Part shown: positions 1 to 6,063 of the stretch, piece after piece
Position numbering within the stretch: position 1 is the stretch's first letter
Layout: the number at the start of each line of letters is the position of its first letter
From: an uncultured Solirubrobacterales bacterium
Lineage (GTDB): Bacteria; Actinomycetota; Thermoleophilia; Solirubrobacterales; Solirubrobacteraceae
DNA length: 6,063 nucleotides
NCBI GenBank assembly: GCA_903953065.1
Contig: CAJBIG010000109.1
Span: 1 to 6,063 of the forward strand
Reading direction: 5' to 3'
Made by a program: the position numbers and the translations under genes
Notes under the pieces: model-generated
What the model was told of the DNA's origin: nothing
Databases searched by the model: none
Seen by the model: the letters and a program-made list of their open reading frames with translations, nothing else

Positions 1-262
<262 letters not shown>

Positions 263-264
<2 letters not shown>

Positions 265-268
265 GGAG
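263..268 (+). promoter_or_regulatory. Shine-Dalgarno AAGGAG that points to a CTG start at 275
   Basis: AAGGAG overlaps the last two bases of the ahcY TAA stop. It lies 6 nt before a CTG codon at 275, an ideal spacing. The next in-frame conventional start candidate, TTG at 299, is 30 nt from the site, too far for normal initiation. The overlap of stop and ribosome binding site suggests translational coupling between the two AhcY-family genes. Confidence 0.6.
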
Positions 269-274
269 TCAGTC

Positions 275-1540
275 CTGCCCAAATCTGACGTTGCAGACTT
301 GACCCTCGCCGCCTCCGGGCTGGCGAGGATCGAGTGGGCGGCCGGGCAGATGCCGGTGCTCAGCCGCGTCGCTGAGCGCTTCGCAGCCGAGCGGCCGCTG
401 GAGGGCGTGAAGATCGCGATCTGCCTCCACGTGACGGCAGAGACGGCGAACCTTGTCCGGGCGCTCTCTAGCGCCGGGGCCGAGGTCGCGCTCTGCTCTG
501 CCAACCCGCTCTCAACGCAAGATGACGTTGCGGCGGCGCTCGTTGAAAACGATCGCATCGAGGTTCATGCGATTCACGGCGAGACGCTTGGTCAATACCG
601 CGAGCACGTTTCGGCGCTGGTCGCAGGCCACCCGCAGATCGCGATCGATGACGGCGCCGAGCTGATCGAGGCGCTCCACGCCGGCGATGACCCACCGGCA
701 GCGAAGATGATTGGCGCTACCGAGGAGACGACGACCGGGCTGGTTCAGCTGCGCGCGCTTGAGCGCTCCGGTGGCCTGGCTTGCCCGGTGATCGCCGTCA
801 ACGAATCGCGCACCGAACGGGCCTTCAACGACCGTTATGGAACAGGGCAGTCAACGATCGATGGAATTTTGCGCGCGACCAACGTCCTGCTCGCCGGAGC
901 GGTCGTCGTTGTGATCGGTTACGGCTGGACCGGCAAAGGAATCGCGCTACGGGCAAAAGGGCTCGGCGCGACAGTGATCGTCTGCGAGGTTGACCCTTTG
1001 CGCGCGCTCGAGGCTCGAATGGAGGGTTTTGAGGTTATGCCCGCGCTCGAGGCTGCTGCCAGCGGCGACGTCTTCATCACCGTTACCGGCGGGCGCGAGG
1101 TCTTGAGCGAGGAGCACTTTGTCGCGATGCGCGACGGCGCGATTCTCGCCAACGCCGGCCACTTTGATGTCGAGATCGACCTTCCGGCCTTGGAGCGGGT
1201 CGCCGGCTCACGCCGGGAGGTGCGCCCGCTCGTCGAGGAGTTTGAGATCAACGGCCGCCGGATCAATCTGCTGGCCCACGGCCGCGTTGTAAACCTCGCT
1301 GCTGCCGACGGTCATCCTTCGGCGGTGATGGATCTCTCGTTCGCCTCGCAGGCGCTCGTCGTCGAGGGGCTCGCCCAGTCCACCGAGCCGCTCAGCGCCG
1401 CGGTCCACCCGGTGCCGGAAGCTGTTGATCGCGAGGTCGCCAGGCTCAAGCTCGACGCGCTCGGCGTTTCGATCGATTCGCTCAGCGAGCAGCAGCTCGC
1501 CTACCTGAAGGTCTTCTCGCCGGCGCCGCACGACGGCTGA
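275..1540 (+). CDS. Second adenosylhomocysteinase-family protein, archaeal/Thermotoga type, with altered active-site residues
   Basis: This is an AhcY-family protein of 421 residues if started at CTG 275 (413 from TTG 299). I prefer CTG because the residues upstream of TTG (SDVADLTLA) match the family N-terminus (human YKVADIGLA) and the CTG has a well-spaced Shine-Dalgarno site. Numbered from CTG, visible features are His52 (human His55), the N77-to-D83 segment aligning with the family NxxSTQD, Asp125/126, EETTTG at 150–155, the NAD loop GYGWTGKG at 215–222, GHFDVEID at 295–302 and GHPS at 346–349. It lacks the KPxxYRY tail, as archaeal and Thermotoga-type enzymes do. Unusually, the segment aligned with human TKSKFDN reads TERAFND. 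Glu181 therefore replaces the substrate-binding Lys186, Asn185 replaces Asp190 and Asp186 replaces Asn191. The fold and NAD binding look intact. The substrate could be S-adenosyl- or S-inosyl-homocysteine, another nucleoside thioether, or the protein could be regulatory. Family is secure; activity is uncertain. Confidence 0.88.
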   Translation: MPKSDVADLTLAASGLARIEWAAGQMPVLSRVAERFAAERPLEGVKIAICLHVTAETANLVRALSSAGAEVALCSANPLSTQDDVAAALVENDRIEVHAIHGETLGQYREHVSALVAGHPQIAIDDGAELIEALHAGDDPPAAKMIGATEETTTGLVQLRALERSGGLACPVIAVNESRTERAFNDRYGTGQSTIDGILRATNVLLAGAVVVVIGYGWTGKGIALRAKGLGATVIVCEVDPLRALEARMEGFEVMPALEAAASGDVFITVTGGREVLSEEHFVAMRDGAILANAGHFDVEIDLPALERVAGSRREVRPLVEEFEINGRRINLLAHGRVVNLAAADGHPSAVMDLSFASQALVVEGLAQSTEPLSAAVHPVPEAVDREVARLKLDALGVSIDSLSEQQLAYLKVFSPAPHDG

Positions 1541-1559
1541 GGGCGCCAGCTGTGCGACG

Positions 1560-2960
1560 ATGGCGGCCGTGAGCGACGAAGCGACAGCAGCGGCAATCGC
1601 CAAGCTTGAGGCAGACGGAGCCGCCGCAGCGACGGTCGCCAGCTTTGCCGGGCAGCTCGGACGCCTCACGGCAGGCGAGCTGGGGATGCTGGCGGAATCT
1701 GAGCTGCAACCGATCGACGAGCTGCCCGATGCCGAGCGGCTGGAAGTCGACGCAGCGGCAATCGCCGAACTGCTCGACCAGACCGTCGTGATCAAACTGA
1801 ATGGCGGCCTCGGAACGAGCATGGGGTTGGCCGGGCCAAAGTCGCTGCTGGAAGTGAAGGATGGGCTCAGCTTCCTCGACATCACGGCTCGTCAGATCAA
1901 GGCGCTGCGAGCCGAACACGGTGACGCAAGGTTGCCGCTGGTGTTGCTCAACAGCTTCCGCACTCGTGAACCTTCGCTGGCGGCGCTCGCCGGCTACGGC
2001 CGGCTCTCGGCCGAGCTTGACCCCGACTTCCTCCAGGGTCGCGTGCCAAAACTCGTCGATGACGGCAGCTTTGCTCCGGTTGCCTGGCCAACCGACCCGG
2101 AGCTCGAATGGAGCCCTCCGGGCCACGGCGACATCTACCCGGCGCTGGTTGGCTCAGGGATGCTCGCCGCAATGCTGGCGGCCGGCTATCGCTACGCGTT
2201 CGTCTCCAATGCCGACAATCTCGGCGCCGTGCTCGACCCCGCGATCCTCTGCTGGATTGCAGCCGAAGAGGCACCTTTTGTGATGGAGGTCGCCGACCGC
2301 ACAGCCGCCGACCGCAAGGGCGGCCACCTTGCGCGCCGCGCAGATGGCTCGCTCGTACTGCGCGAAATCGCGCAAACGCCCGAAGCGGATCTGGGGGCGT
2401 TTGCCGATACCGAGCGCCACCGCTTCTTCAACACCAACAGCATCTGGCTCGACCTTCGGGCGCTGGCGGCGGCAATTGGCGGCGACGGCGTTATCGACCT
2501 GCCGATGATTGTAAATCGCAAGACCGTCGACCCTTCCGACGCGGGCTCTACGGCGGTTGTTCAGCTTGAATCGGCGATCGGAGCAGCAATCGCCGCGATC
2601 CCCGGCGCCGGCGCAATCCGCGTGCCGCGTTCGCGCTTTCTCCCGGTGAAGACGAGCGACGACCTGCTGGTGCTGCGCTCCGATGCCTACGAGCTGACCG
2701 CTGAAGGCGTTCTGCGGCTCTCGTCGGCCTGCGCAGGGCGGGCGCCTTTGGCCGAGCTGGACCGCGACTACTTCGGCTTGATCGATGACTTCGAAGCCCG
2801 CTTCGCGCAGGGCGCGCCGTCGCTCGTCGCGGCAGAGCGCTTGACGGTCAAGGGTGATGTCAGCTTTGGCCGTGCAGTGAAGATCAAAGGCGCCGTCACG
2901 GTCGAGGCCGCGGCAGGTGAAGCGCTGCGAATCGACGACGGCGCAGTGCTCGGCGACTAG
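1560..2960 (+). CDS. UTP–glucose-1-phosphate uridylyltransferase, eukaryotic-type UDPGP family
   Basis: This 466-residue enzyme makes UDP-glucose from UTP and glucose-1-phosphate in the cytosol, supplying glycans, trehalose or UDP-sugar derivatives. Hallmarks of the UDPGP family appear in order: an Ala-rich helical N-terminus (1–75), the nucleotide loop LNGGLGTSMGLAGPKS at 80–95 with Lys94, LNSFRT at 130–135, PPGHGDIYPAL at 186–196, FVSNADNLGAVLD at 214–226, KGGHL at 253–257, FNTNSIWLDL at 290–299, QLESAIGAAI at 335–344, VPRSRFLPVKTSDDL at 355–369, and a short C-terminal beta-helix (about 427–466). This is the eukaryote-like family, not the unrelated bacterial GalU family. ATG 1560 is the first plausible start; GTG 1569 is an alternative. 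Neither has a clear Shine-Dalgarno site, though GAGGG overlaps the preceding stop 16 nt upstream. The 19 bp gap suggests cotranscription with the AhcY paralogue. A related UDP-sugar or UDP-N-acetylhexosamine pyrophosphorylase is less likely because the motifs match the glucose enzyme so closely. Confidence 0.93.
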   Translation: MAAVSDEATAAAIAKLEADGAAAATVASFAGQLGRLTAGELGMLAESELQPIDELPDAERLEVDAAAIAELLDQTVVIKLNGGLGTSMGLAGPKSLLEVKDGLSFLDITARQIKALRAEHGDARLPLVLLNSFRTREPSLAALAGYGRLSAELDPDFLQGRVPKLVDDGSFAPVAWPTDPELEWSPPGHGDIYPALVGSGMLAAMLAAGYRYAFVSNADNLGAVLDPAILCWIAAEEAPFVMEVADRTAADRKGGHLARRADGSLVLREIAQTPEADLGAFADTERHRFFNTNSIWLDLRALAAAIGGDGVIDLPMIVNRKTVDPSDAGSTAVVQLESAIGAAIAAIPGAGAIRVPRSRFLPVKTSDDLLVLRSDAYELTAEGVLRLSSACAGRAPLAELDRDYFGLIDDFEARFAQGAPSLVAAERLTVKGDVSFGRAVKIKGAVTVEAAAGEALRIDDGAVLGD

Positions 2961-3814
2961 CTGCGCAGCTCTTCGGCGCGATCTTCGAGCGCCTCGCGGC
3001 GCTCCTGCTCGCGCTCGCTCTGGTCGATCGCACGGAACAGCAGGTATGCCAGCGCGATGCCCATCACGATCGTCTGCTCGAGCGCCATCAGCTCGCCACC
3101 GAGCTGCTGATCGACGCCGGCACTGAGGCCGAAGATTCCCTCGCGTGCCTCGTAGTACGGATAGAGCGGGTTGGGCGCGAAGGTCAGCAGGATTCCCAGC
3201 AGTCCGACACCCACTTTGGTCGAGACCATGTAGAAGAGCGGGCCCATCGCCCCGCCGCGAAAGCGCGAGCGGATCGGCGAGAGCAGCTGCCACCAGTAAA
3301 GGAAGCCGACGCTTAGAAAGCAGATGTGTTCGAGCACATGGACGGTGGCGTTCTCGAGCGCTGCGTCGTAGGCCCCAGGGACGTGCCAAGCCCACATCGT
3401 GAAGATGTAGAGCACTACCGCGACCCACGGGCTCATCAGCGGTCCGAGCGATCGCTCCAGCGCCTGCAGGCGCCTCGTTGCCGGCCGCAGCAGAATCTTG
3501 TTCAGGCCGAGGATGCAGAAGATGGGCACCAGATCAAGCAGCAGCATGTGCTGGGCCATGTGGAAAGTGAACGACTGCTCGGCCAACGCGTCGATCGGCG
3601 AGAGCAGCGCGGCTGCCAGCGAAACCAGGCCGATTAGGAAGCTCAGCAGCCTCCAGATCGGCGCGGCGTCGGCCCCGTCGGTGCGCCGAACGCGCCACCA
3701 GCGGGGCAGGTAGAGCCCCCCGAGGATCAGGATCATCAGAATCGCCCCAGGCTCGATAGTCCATGAGGTGTCCGCCGAGGCAGCGAGAGGCAGGAGCGAA
3801 GTTGTTGCTGGCAT
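2957..3814 (-). CDS. ctaG: Cytochrome c oxidase assembly protein, caa3_CtaG family, seven membrane helices
   Basis: This 285-residue integral membrane protein resembles the CtaG/caa3 assembly family, needed to build heme-copper terminal oxidases and probably concerned with copper delivery. It is unrelated to the Cox11-type CtaG. I see seven hydrophobic helices at about 22–40, 54–75, 84–104, 126–145, 157–178, 189–213 and 243–262. The C-terminal tail (264–285) is charged, Glu/Arg-rich and possibly coiled-coil. Family-like conserved features include HMAQHMLL at 85–92, WHVPGAYDAAL at 143–153, HVLEH at 159–163 and DQQLGG at 235–240. The membrane histidines are plausible metal ligands (inference). 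The ATG at 3812–3814 has no strong Shine-Dalgarno site. The gene faces the uridylyltransferase gene tail to tail and shares a divergent spacer with comF. No oxidase subunit gene is in view, so its partner must lie elsewhere. Confidence 0.9.
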   Translation of the reverse strand: MPATTSLLPLAASADTSWTIEPGAILMILILGGLYLPRWWRVRRTDGADAAPIWRLLSFLIGLVSLAAALLSPIDALAEQSFTFHMAQHMLLLDLVPIFCILGLNKILLRPATRRLQALERSLGPLMSPWVAVVLYIFTMWAWHVPGAYDAALENATVHVLEHICFLSVGFLYWWQLLSPIRSRFRGGAMGPLFYMVSTKVGVGLLGILLTFAPNPLYPYYEAREGIFGLSAGVDQQLGGELMALEQTIVMGIALAYLLFRAIDQSEREQERREALEDRAEELRS

Positions 3815-3876
3815 CAGGCTTGATCGTCGCAGACCGCTGCTGGTAGCGACTCGACTGGCGCGCCAAAGTTGGCTCG
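3815..3876. promoter_or_regulatory. 62 bp divergent spacer between ctaG and comF with a 10 bp palindrome
   Basis: This short spacer must hold the upstream signals of both divergent genes unless their promoters lie inside the coding regions. It contains a perfect palindrome, TGGCGCGCCA at 3856–3865, and a small inverted repeat GCAG/CTGC at 3829–3840. I find no convincing -10/-35 pair on either strand. A shared operator is possible, but GC-rich palindromes of this size also occur by chance in such a genome. Confidence 0.3.
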
Positions 3877-4506
3877 ATGCTTCGTGCAGCGCTCAATCTG
3901 CTTGTTCCGCCGCTCTGCTGGGTTTGCCGCGAGGCGGCCGCTGACCGACTCTGCGAAAGCTGCCGCTCGCAGATGCCTTGGATTGAGCCGCTGGCGCCAC
4001 GACGTTCCGGCAGTCGGCTCCAGCAACATTGGTCGCCGCTCGAGTTCGCAGGGCCGGCGCGAGTGTTGGTACACGCACTGAAGTTCCAGTCGGCGACGGC
4101 GCTCGCAGGGTTGATGGCGCGGCAGCTGGTCGATGCACTGCCGCCGCGCGCCTTCCCGCCCGACGCCGCGCTGGTTCCCGTTCCCGCCAGCCCGCTTCGC
4201 CTTCGCCAACGCGGCTTTGATCATGCCGATCTTCTCGCGGCCGAACTCTCGCAGCTCGTGATGTTGCCGCTTGAGCGGCCGCTGCGGCGCGAATCTTCGA
4301 TTGCGCGCGGGCAGCGCGGCCTTGGCCGGAGCGATCGGCTCAGCGGCCGCGGCCTGCGGGTGAGGGCGGCTCGCAAAGCGCCTGTTCGGGTGATCTTGAT
4401 CGACGACGTTTGCACTACGGGCGCGACGCTCGATCTCTGCGCCGAGGCGCTGCTGGGTGCCGAAAGCAAGCTCGTCAGCGCCGTCACATATTGCTCTGTT
4501 CCTTAG
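3877..4506 (+). CDS. comF: ComF-family phosphoribosyltransferase-like protein with zinc finger
   Basis: This 209-residue protein has the ComF layout. An N-terminal double-CxxC zinc finger (Cys14, Cys17, Cys26, Cys29) is followed by a type I phosphoribosyltransferase domain with the LRxRGFD motif (about 107–114) and the PRPP-binding loop ILIDDVCTTGAT at 173–184. ComF proteins support DNA uptake in naturally competent bacteria, but homologues are widespread in species not known to be competent and their reaction is unproven. No other competence gene is in view. In the loop before the PRPP site, the usual R-x-x-N-v-x-G pattern reads RLSGRG, so the Asn is lost. ATG 3877 is the first start after the in-frame stop at 3844; the ribosome binding site is weak. 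Adjacency to hpf and secA is a known actinobacterial arrangement, for example in mycobacteria. Confidence 0.88.
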   Translation: MLRAALNLLVPPLCWVCREAAADRLCESCRSQMPWIEPLAPRRSGSRLQQHWSPLEFAGPARVLVHALKFQSATALAGLMARQLVDALPPRAFPPDAALVPVPASPLRLRQRGFDHADLLAAELSQLVMLPLERPLRRESSIARGQRGLGRSDRLSGRGLRVRAARKAPVRVILIDDVCTTGATLDLCAEALLGAESKLVSAVTYCSVP

Positions 4507-4516
4507 CGCTTGGCGG

Positions 4517-4525
4517 TGGTACATT
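4517..4525 (+). promoter_or_regulatory. Putative extended -10 promoter for hpf
   Basis: TGG followed by TACATT forms an extended -10 element (TGnTAnnnT) in the most AT-rich stretch of the comF–hpf spacer. Transcription would start near 4531–4533 and give a leader of about 25 nt containing the hpf Shine-Dalgarno site. No good -35 box is visible, which extended -10 promoters often lack. An own promoter would let hpf respond to stress or stationary phase independently of comF. This is inference from sequence only. Confidence 0.4.
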
Positions 4526-4545
4526 TGAATTACCTCCATCACGAC

Positions 4546-4551
4546 AAAGGA
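4546..4551 (+). promoter_or_regulatory. Shine-Dalgarno AAAGGA fixing the hpf start at ATG 4558
   Basis: AAAGGA lies 6 nt upstream of ATG 4558. This favours that start over the in-frame TTG at 4510, which would add 16 residues unlike the family N-terminus and would overlap the putative promoter. Confidence 0.7.
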
Positions 4552-4557
4552 TTCCCT

Positions 4558-4911
4558 ATGCGCATTGACCTGACCGGGACCAATATCGAGATCAACGGAG
4601 AACTGCGCGCGCTGGTAGCCAAGCGCTTCGCGAAGATCAAACGCAGAGTGCCAGAGGACGTTCACTGCGAGATCATCCTCGCCGAGGAACACAACCCAAA
4701 GATCGCCGACGGGCAGAAGGCTGAAGCGAACCTTCACATCAAGGGAGGCACGATCAACGCCAAAGCTCACGAGCGCAGCATGGCGGCGGCGATCGGTCAC
4801 ATCGCCGACGAGGTTGTGCGTCAACTGAACCGCCGCGGTGACAGGGCTCGCGCCCGCAGCCGCGCCGGCGCTGAGACGATCCGCCACGGCCGCGCGGAGG
4901 GCGCCGTCTAA
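4558..4911 (+). CDS. hpf: Ribosome hibernation promoting factor, short HPF/RaiA type
   Basis: This 117-residue S30AE-family protein should bind the decoding centre of the 30S subunit and silence or protect ribosomes during starvation. The family pattern is a beta strand at the start ([12 protein letters not shown]), a helix with [15 protein letters not shown] at 16–30, central strands (VHCEIILAE and [10 protein letters not shown]), then the helix from HERSMAAAI through VVRQLNRR (71–93). A basic Arg-rich tail follows at 93–117. The protein stops there. It lacks the C-terminal dimerisation domain of long HPF, which is the form usual in actinobacteria and in most bacteria outside the gammaproteobacteria. 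The family motif that normally reads AID is AIG here (78–80). The gene follows comF by 51 bp and precedes secA by 40 bp. Family assignment is firm; whether it forms 100S dimers is unknown. Confidence 0.92.
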   Translation: MRIDLTGTNIEINGELRALVAKRFAKIKRRVPEDVHCEIILAEEHNPKIADGQKAEANLHIKGGTINAKAHERSMAAAIGHIADEVVRQLNRRGDRARARSRAGAETIRHGRAEGAV

Positions 4912-4916
4912 GGAGG
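4910..4916 (+). promoter_or_regulatory. Strong Shine-Dalgarno AAGGAGG misplaced for secA
   Basis: This near-perfect anti-16S sequence overlaps the hpf TAA stop. It lies 35 nt before the secA ATG at 4952, too far for direct use. The only start-like codon at a workable distance is CTG at 4921 (spacing 4 nt), in a different frame from secA. It opens a 29-codon frame ending at TGA 5008–5010, inside secA. The site may be an accidental match, may feed such a leader peptide, or may load ribosomes for secA by RNA folding. Confidence 0.35.
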
Positions 4917-4938
4917 CTCGCTGGACGCCGCGCGCGGC

Positions 4939-4944
4939 TACACT
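4939..4944 (+). promoter_or_regulatory. Putative -10 element for a leaderless or nearly leaderless secA transcript
   Basis: TACACT fits the actinobacterial TAnnnT -10 pattern and ends 7 nt before the secA ATG. A transcript started at the usual distance would begin at or next to base 4952, giving a leaderless mRNA. This would explain why secA has no properly spaced Shine-Dalgarno site. No convincing -35 box is visible. Confidence 0.4.
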
Positions 4945-4951
4945 TTGGGCA

Positions 4952-6063
4952 ATGGGTTTGCTCGAAAAAGCGCTGAATGTCGGCGAAGGGAAACAGTTTC
5001 GCCAGTATGAGAAGCGCGTCTCAGAGATCGCTGCCTTCGAGGACGAGCTGGTTGCGCTAAGCGACGATGAGCTGCGGGAACGGATGGACGGACTGCGCGT
5101 CCGTGTCCGCGAGCAGGGCGAGCCACTCGACAGCGTGCTGCCCGAATGCTTCGCGATCGTCCGTGAGGCCGGACGCCGCTTCCTCAACATGCGCCACTTC
5201 GACGTTCAGCTGATCGGCGGCATGGTGCTCCACGGCGGCAACATCGCCGAGATGAAGACCGGCGAAGGCAAGACGTTGACTGCAACACTCGCCGTCTGTC
5301 TCAATGCGCTCTCCGACAAGGGAGTCCACCTCGTAACCGTCAACGATTACCTCGCCCGCCGCGACGCCGAGTGGATGAGCCCGATCTACGACGGGCTCGG
5401 TTTTAGCTGGGGCGTCTTGCAGAACATGCAGGACCCAAGCGAGAAACTCGCCGCTTACGCAGCCGACATCACCTATGGCACCAACTCCGAGTTTGGCTTC
5501 GATTACCTGCGCGACAACATGGCCCAGACGCTCGAGGAGAAGGTTCAGCACGGCGGGCGCATCGGTGAGGACGGCCGCCCCGTCGCGATGCACAACTTCG
5601 CGATCGTCGATGAGGTCGACAACATCCTGATCGACGAGGCCAGGACGCCGTTGATCATCTCCGGCGCGCCCGAGGCCGCCGCCGACTCCTACGGCAAGTT
5701 CGCCAAGCTCGCGCCGCAGATGGTCGCCGGCAAGGCGCCGGAGGGGATGGATCCGCGCGCAAAGAAGGATTTCGTCGCCGACTTCGATTACGAGTTCGAC
5801 GAGAAGCACAAGACGGTCGCGATTACCGAGCGCGGCGTCGGCAAGGCCGAGAAGTTCATGAACATTGACCACCTCTACCGCGCCGAGAACGGGCCGCTGG
5901 TCAACCACCTGATTCAGTCGCTGAAGGCTCAGAGCCTCTACAAGCGCGACGTTGACTACGCCGTGATCGACGGCGAGGTGCGGATCATCGACGAGTTCAC
6001 CGGCCGCATCCTCGAAGGGCGCCGCTGGTCCGAAGGCCTCCACCAGGCGGTCGAGGCGAAGGA
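4952..6063 (+). CDS. secA: Protein translocase ATPase SecA, N-terminal 370 codons (3' end outside window)
   Basis: SecA is the ATPase motor that pushes preproteins through the SecYEG channel at the membrane. From ATG 4952 the visible part shows the N-terminal helix ([20 protein letters not shown]), [20 protein letters not shown] at 90–109 with the Walker A lysine Lys107, [15 protein letters not shown] at 128–142, [16 protein letters not shown] at 175–190, the DEAD-type Walker B motif DEVD at 220–223, and [12 protein letters not shown] at 227–238. The preprotein cross-linking domain follows from about 240, with [20 protein letters not shown] near the edge. The residue after DEVD is Asn224, where most SecA proteins have Ser. 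A Gly-rich insert of roughly ten residues ([13 protein letters not shown]) precedes Walker B compared with E. coli SecA. No ATG, GTG or TTG lies in frame between the hpf stop and 4952, so the start is well supported despite the missing ribosome binding site. The reading frame is intact to the window end. It is likely the sole housekeeping or SecA1-type copy. Confidence 0.96.
   Translation, partial: MGLLEKALNVGEGKQFRQYEKRVSEIAAFEDELVALSDDELRERMDGLRVRVREQGEPLDSVLPECFAIVREAGRRFLNMRHFDVQLIGGMVLHGGNIAEMKTGEGKTLTATLAVCLNALSDKGVHLVTVNDYLARRDAEWMSPIYDGLGFSWGVLQNMQDPSEKLAAYAADITYGTNSEFGFDYLRDNMAQTLEEKVQHGGRIGEDGRPVAMHNFAIVDEVDNILIDEARTPLIISGAPEAAADSYGKFAKLAPQMVAGKAPEGMDPRAKKDFVADFDYEFDEKHKTVAITERGVGKAEKFMNIDHLYRAENGPLVNHLIQSLKAQSLYKRDVDYAVIDGEVRIIDEFTGRILEGRRWSEGLHQAVEAK

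Noticed and set aside
1541..1559. Possible terminator or riboswitch between the AhcY paralogue and the uridylyltransferase gene
   Set aside because: The gap is only 19 bp with no stem-loop plus T-run and no conserved RNA motif.
1208..2126. Minus-strand frames of 225 and 214 codons opposite the AhcY paralogue and uridylyltransferase
   Set aside because: They overlap each other and two real genes and have no family-like sequence.
2154..3428. 424-codon minus-strand frame overlapping the uridylyltransferase and ctaG genes
   Set aside because: It is out of frame with ctaG and antisense to the uridylyltransferase gene, shows no recognisable motif, and is a composition artefact.
3829..3865. Small inverted repeats in the ctaG–comF spacer as a defined operator
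   Set aside because: TGGCGCGCCA and GCAG/CTGC are short and GC-rich, with no known regulator consensus, so I only note them within the spacer entry.
4510..4557. Upstream extension of hpf from TTG 4510
   Set aside because: The extra 16 residues do not resemble the family N-terminus, there is no ribosome binding site for TTG, and ATG 4558 has a well-placed AAAGGA.
3814..5190. 458-codon open frame on the minus strand across comF, hpf and the start of secA
   Set aside because: It is antisense to three well-recognised genes, has low-complexity Arg/Ala/Ser composition with no family motif, and long antisense frames are expected in GC-rich DNA.
5057..6043. 328-codon minus-strand frame opposite secA
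   Set aside because: It is an exact antisense shadow of the conserved SecA frame, rich in Val/Leu/Asp from complementary codons, with no start context or motif.

Overview
This 6 kb, GC-rich, tightly packed window is chromosomal and looks actinobacterial. The comF–hpf–secA block, an adenosylhomocysteinase gene nearby, short spacers, and Ala/Arg-rich proteins with G/C-ending codons all fit. The eukaryotic-type UDP-glucose pyrophosphorylase and the CtaG/caa3-type assembly protein would suit a deep-branching actinobacterial class such as Thermoleophilia/Solirubrobacterales. That placement is inference from gene content, not a phylogenetic result. I see no mobile element, CRISPR array, tRNA or rRNA.

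Region 1 (1–2960, plus strand) is an apparent operon. It holds the 3' end of a canonical adenosylhomocysteinase (ahcY), then a second, divergent AhcY-family protein of the archaeal/Thermotoga type, then a UDPGP-family UTP–glucose-1-phosphate uridylyltransferase. The second AhcY homologue is the most unusual gene here. It keeps the NAD loop and most active-site residues, but the conserved substrate-binding Lys and Asp of the family read Glu and Asn. Its best start appears to be a rare CTG at 275, immediately after a strong Shine-Dalgarno site that overlaps the ahcY stop codon.

Region 2 (2957–3814, minus strand) is a seven-helix cytochrome c oxidase assembly protein (caa3_CtaG family). It is convergent with the uridylyltransferase gene, and the two stop codons interlock in one CTAG tetranucleotide.

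Region 3 (3815–6063, plus strand) starts with a 62 bp divergent spacer. It then carries a ComF-like phosphoribosyltransferase, a short ribosome hibernation factor (HPF/RaiA type), and the N-terminal 370 codons of SecA running off the right edge. An extended -10 element precedes hpf. A TACACT element sits where it would give a leaderless or nearly leaderless secA mRNA.

Together the genes cover the activated methyl cycle (S-adenosylhomocysteine removal), sugar-nucleotide supply, respiratory oxidase assembly, ribosome hibernation and protein export. They are housekeeping genes. The novel candidates are the altered AhcY paralogue in tandem with the normal one, and the unusual translation or transcription starts at this paralogue and at secA.
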